NCBI RefSeq assembly: GCF_035975855.1
Contig: NZ_CP109055.1
Span: forward strand, 1,922,001 to 1,986,000
Length of the DNA: 64,000 nt
DNA from: Streptomyces sp. NBC_01304
Lineage (GTDB): Bacteria > Actinomycetota > Actinomycetes > Streptomycetales > Streptomycetaceae
Reading direction: 5' to 3'
This document shows, one piece after another, positions 62,403-64,000 of this stretch; the stretch's first letter is position 1; every line of letters begins with the position of its first letter. Under the pieces are notes generated by a model that did no database searches, was not told where the DNA came from, and saw nothing but the letters and a program-made list of their open reading frames with translations. The translations under genes were made by a program, and so were the position numbers.

Positions 62403-63911
62403 GTGACTGGCCTGTCTGCTTTCCCGCTGCCGTTTCATGCTTCACGCTCCATAGCGTTCGCGACGCCTCGGACGCTGCGGGAACTTCAGATGATGCAGTG
62501 CAGCGCCCACATCCGGGCGAAGCCGGGGTGGTTCGACAAGGTGAACGATGCCGGCATCGTCGCCAGGTGGACGCAGGAAGCGGCCGCCCAGGGTCTCACC
62601 GAAGCGCAGGTTCGTTACGTGCTGGCCGAACTCGTGCACTACGCCGCGTTGCGGGACGGGCGGACCGGCGTCGAGGTGTCCGCCGTCGACGGGGTGTGGC
62701 AGTCGGACACGCTGGTCGGTGACGCGCTCGGATCCCGGCTGCGCGAGGCGGTTCGGGTTCTGGAGGAGGTCCCCGGGGCGGAACAGGACTGGCATCCCGG
62801 ATCCGACGGCCAGGTACTGGATCTGGTGCATCCGTCGCTGTTCTGTCTGGTGAGAGACGTGAGCGGCGCGCCCGAGCGGGCCTGGCAGAACCCGGCGAAC
62901 CGCCATGCGCAGTACGAATTCTCGGAGAAGTTCCAGTGGCTGCCCACGGATGTCGACGTCAGTGACGACGGCGATGTCGCCTTCCGCTCGTACGTCAACA
63001 ACGTCCATCCCGAGACTCATCGCGAACTCGGCTCCGTCCTGCCGGACTTGTTCGCGCGCCTGCGCCCGCTCTTCGAGAACGTGCTCACCGATCTGCGCCA
63101 TCCGCGGCCCCCGCGGATCGAGGCCGATCCCTACGGGTGGTACGACTCGGAGCCCGAGTACCCGGACAAGTCGTCCTTCAGTGACGAGGAGGCCTACAAG
63201 GAGGCCGTCCGCGCCTATGGCGAGGCCCAGGACGCCTGGTGGGAGAACCGCCGCCCCTCCGTCCCGGACGCCCCGGCCTTCACCCCGCCCGGGGTGCCCG
63301 ACGACTTCGCCCGAGTCGACCTGCGCGGCCGCCGTCTCCAGGTCATCGTCAAGCTCGCCACCCTTCACCTCACCCCGGACAAGCCCGAGTACACCGGCGG
63401 TTCCTGGCATGTCGAGGGGATGCTGAACGAGCGGATCGTCTCGACCGGCATCTACTACTGGGACAGCGAGAACATCACCGAAAGCCGGCTGAGCTTCCGG
63501 GCGGCACTCGACGACCCGGACTACGAACAGAACGACGACGACGGTCTGCGTGAGGTCTACGGCCTGGAGGACGAAGACGCACTGAACCAGGTGCTGGGAT
63601 CGGCAGCGACCCCGGCGGGCCGCTGCCTGGCGTTCCCGAACATCCTGCAACACCGCGTCGGTTCGTTCCGCCTCGCGGACCCCGGCCGCCCGGGGCATCG
63701 CAAGATTCTCGCGTTCTTCCTGGTCGACCCGTCGGAAAAGATCGTCTCGACCTCCGATGTGCCCCCGCAGCAGCCATGGTCCGACACCTCGACCATGACG
63801 CTCGAACAGGCCAGGAACTACCGCGAACAACTCATGCGGGAACGCAAGTTCTTCGTCGACGAACACAACGAGCAGCTCTACGAACGAGAATTCTCCCTCT
63901 GCGAGCACTGA
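62403..63911 (+). CDS. DUF4246 family protein (2OG-Fe(II) oxygenase-like)
   Basis: 502 residues from GTG 62403. DUF4246 pattern: RTLRELQMMQCSAHIRAKPG and WFDK at the start, KFQWLPTDVDV and YVNNVHPETHRELGS in the middle. SWHVEGMLNERIVSTGIYYW (~335) and FPNILQHRVGSFRL (~415) then GHRKILAFFLVDP follow. H-x-E, a distal H and a following R are the usual iron and 2-oxoglutarate ligands, so an oxygenase function is plausible though unproven. The family is well known in fungi; bacterial members are patchy. Confidence 0.8.
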   Translation: MTGLSAFPLPFHASRSIAFATPRTLRELQMMQCSAHIRAKPGWFDKVNDAGIVARWTQEAAAQGLTEAQVRYVLAELVHYAALRDGRTGVEVSAVDGVWQSDTLVGDALGSRLREAVRVLEEVPGAEQDWHPGSDGQVLDLVHPSLFCLVRDVSGAPERAWQNPANRHAQYEFSEKFQWLPTDVDVSDDGDVAFRSYVNNVHPETHRELGSVLPDLFARLRPLFENVLTDLRHPRPPRIEADPYGWYDSEPEYPDKSSFSDEEAYKEAVRAYGEAQDAWWENRRPSVPDAPAFTPPGVPDDFARVDLRGRRLQVIVKLATLHLTPDKPEYTGGSWHVEGMLNERIVSTGIYYWDSENITESRLSFRAALDDPDYEQNDDDGLREVYGLEDEDALNQVLGSAATPAGRCLAFPNILQHRVGSFRLADPGRPGHRKILAFFLVDPSEKIVSTSDVPPQQPWSDTSTMTLEQARNYREQLMRERKFFVDEHNEQLYEREFSLCEH

Positions 63912-63918
63912 ACCTCAC

Positions 63919-63999
63919 TCACGCCCCCACCCCGGCACGCCCTTCTCCGGCTGTCGACAACCGAGCGGCGACCGCCCTGCGGTCGATCTTGCGGTTCGC
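63919..63999 (-). CDS. C-terminal fragment of an AMP-binding ligase / NRPS adenylation domain
   Basis: The last 26 codons before TGA (63919-63921) read ANRKIDRRAVAARLSTAGEG..., entering from the right edge. N-x-K-I-D-R is the A10 motif containing the catalytic Lys of adenylate-forming enzymes. The short tail after it means there is no downstream carrier domain in this polypeptide unless the motif is coincidental. Only 81 bp are visible, so the call rests on one motif. Confidence 0.5.
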   Translation of the reverse strand, partial: ANRKIDRRAVAARLSTAGEGRAGVGA

Positions 64000-64000
64000 G

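Overview
The window is high-GC actinobacterial DNA. Codon use, GTG/TTG starts, many ATGA/GTGA gene overlaps, a cytosolic contractile injection system, an RppA-type type III polyketide synthase and DHA2 exporters all point to Streptomyces or a close relative. There is no sign of a prophage: no terminase, portal, capsid or integrase.

Layout. (1) 1-1.07 kb: the end of an MscS channel gene and a small acidic protein. (2) 1.09-31.26 kb, minus strand: a complete contractile injection system (CIS) locus, transcribed from sheath and tube through baseplate parts to a peptidoglycan amidase. In its middle lie an AAA+ ATPase, a 2184-residue DUF4157 (eCIS core) protein with a toxin-like C-terminus, and a likely immunity gene. 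(3) 31.3-33.1 kb, plus strand: a stand-alone alanyl-tRNA synthetase module preceded by a 22-codon alanine-rich leader peptide and a set of mutually exclusive hairpins, which together read as a ribosome-mediated attenuator. (4) 33.1-57 kb: a natural-product cluster. A left-running block makes the core and its supply: rppA, cupin oxygenase, flavin reductase, O-methyltransferase, metK, PfkB sugar kinase, metF, ACAD-fold monooxygenase, acyl-CoA carboxylase beta and epsilon. A second block makes, attaches and methylates a deoxysugar (sugar O-methyltransferase, glycosyltransferase, rmlA, rmlB, rmlC, rmlD) and exports the product. (5) 57.1-64 kb: tRNA-Pro, a TPR-like membrane protein, DUF309, cobF, an MFS pump with an appended winged-helix-like tail, a DUF4246 protein, and the last codons of an AMP-ligase/NRPS-like gene at the edge.

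How the genes fit together. RppA condenses malonyl-CoA to 1,3,6,8-tetrahydroxynaphthalene, and a MomA-like cupin could oxidise this to flaviolin. The carboxylase supplies malonyl-CoA and the metK/metF/kinase cassette supplies methyl groups. The rml genes make dTDP-L-rhamnose, the glycosyltransferase attaches it and the MycE/SpnI-type enzyme methylates it. A methylated rhamnosyl-naphthoquinone is the simplest prediction (inference).

Regulation. Three divergent promoter regions (45.3, 47.2 and 56.2 kb) each carry two copies of a 17-bp palindrome, CGGAGG-N5-CCTCCG. One copy fills the -35/-10 spacer and the other lies about +5 to +23. Two paralogous TetR regulators are divergent from two of these promoters and an HxlR regulator from the third. 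Two paralogous SDR proteins lacking the catalytic tyrosine lie in the same modules. The dual-operator regulon and the alanine attenuator are the most novel-looking items in the window.
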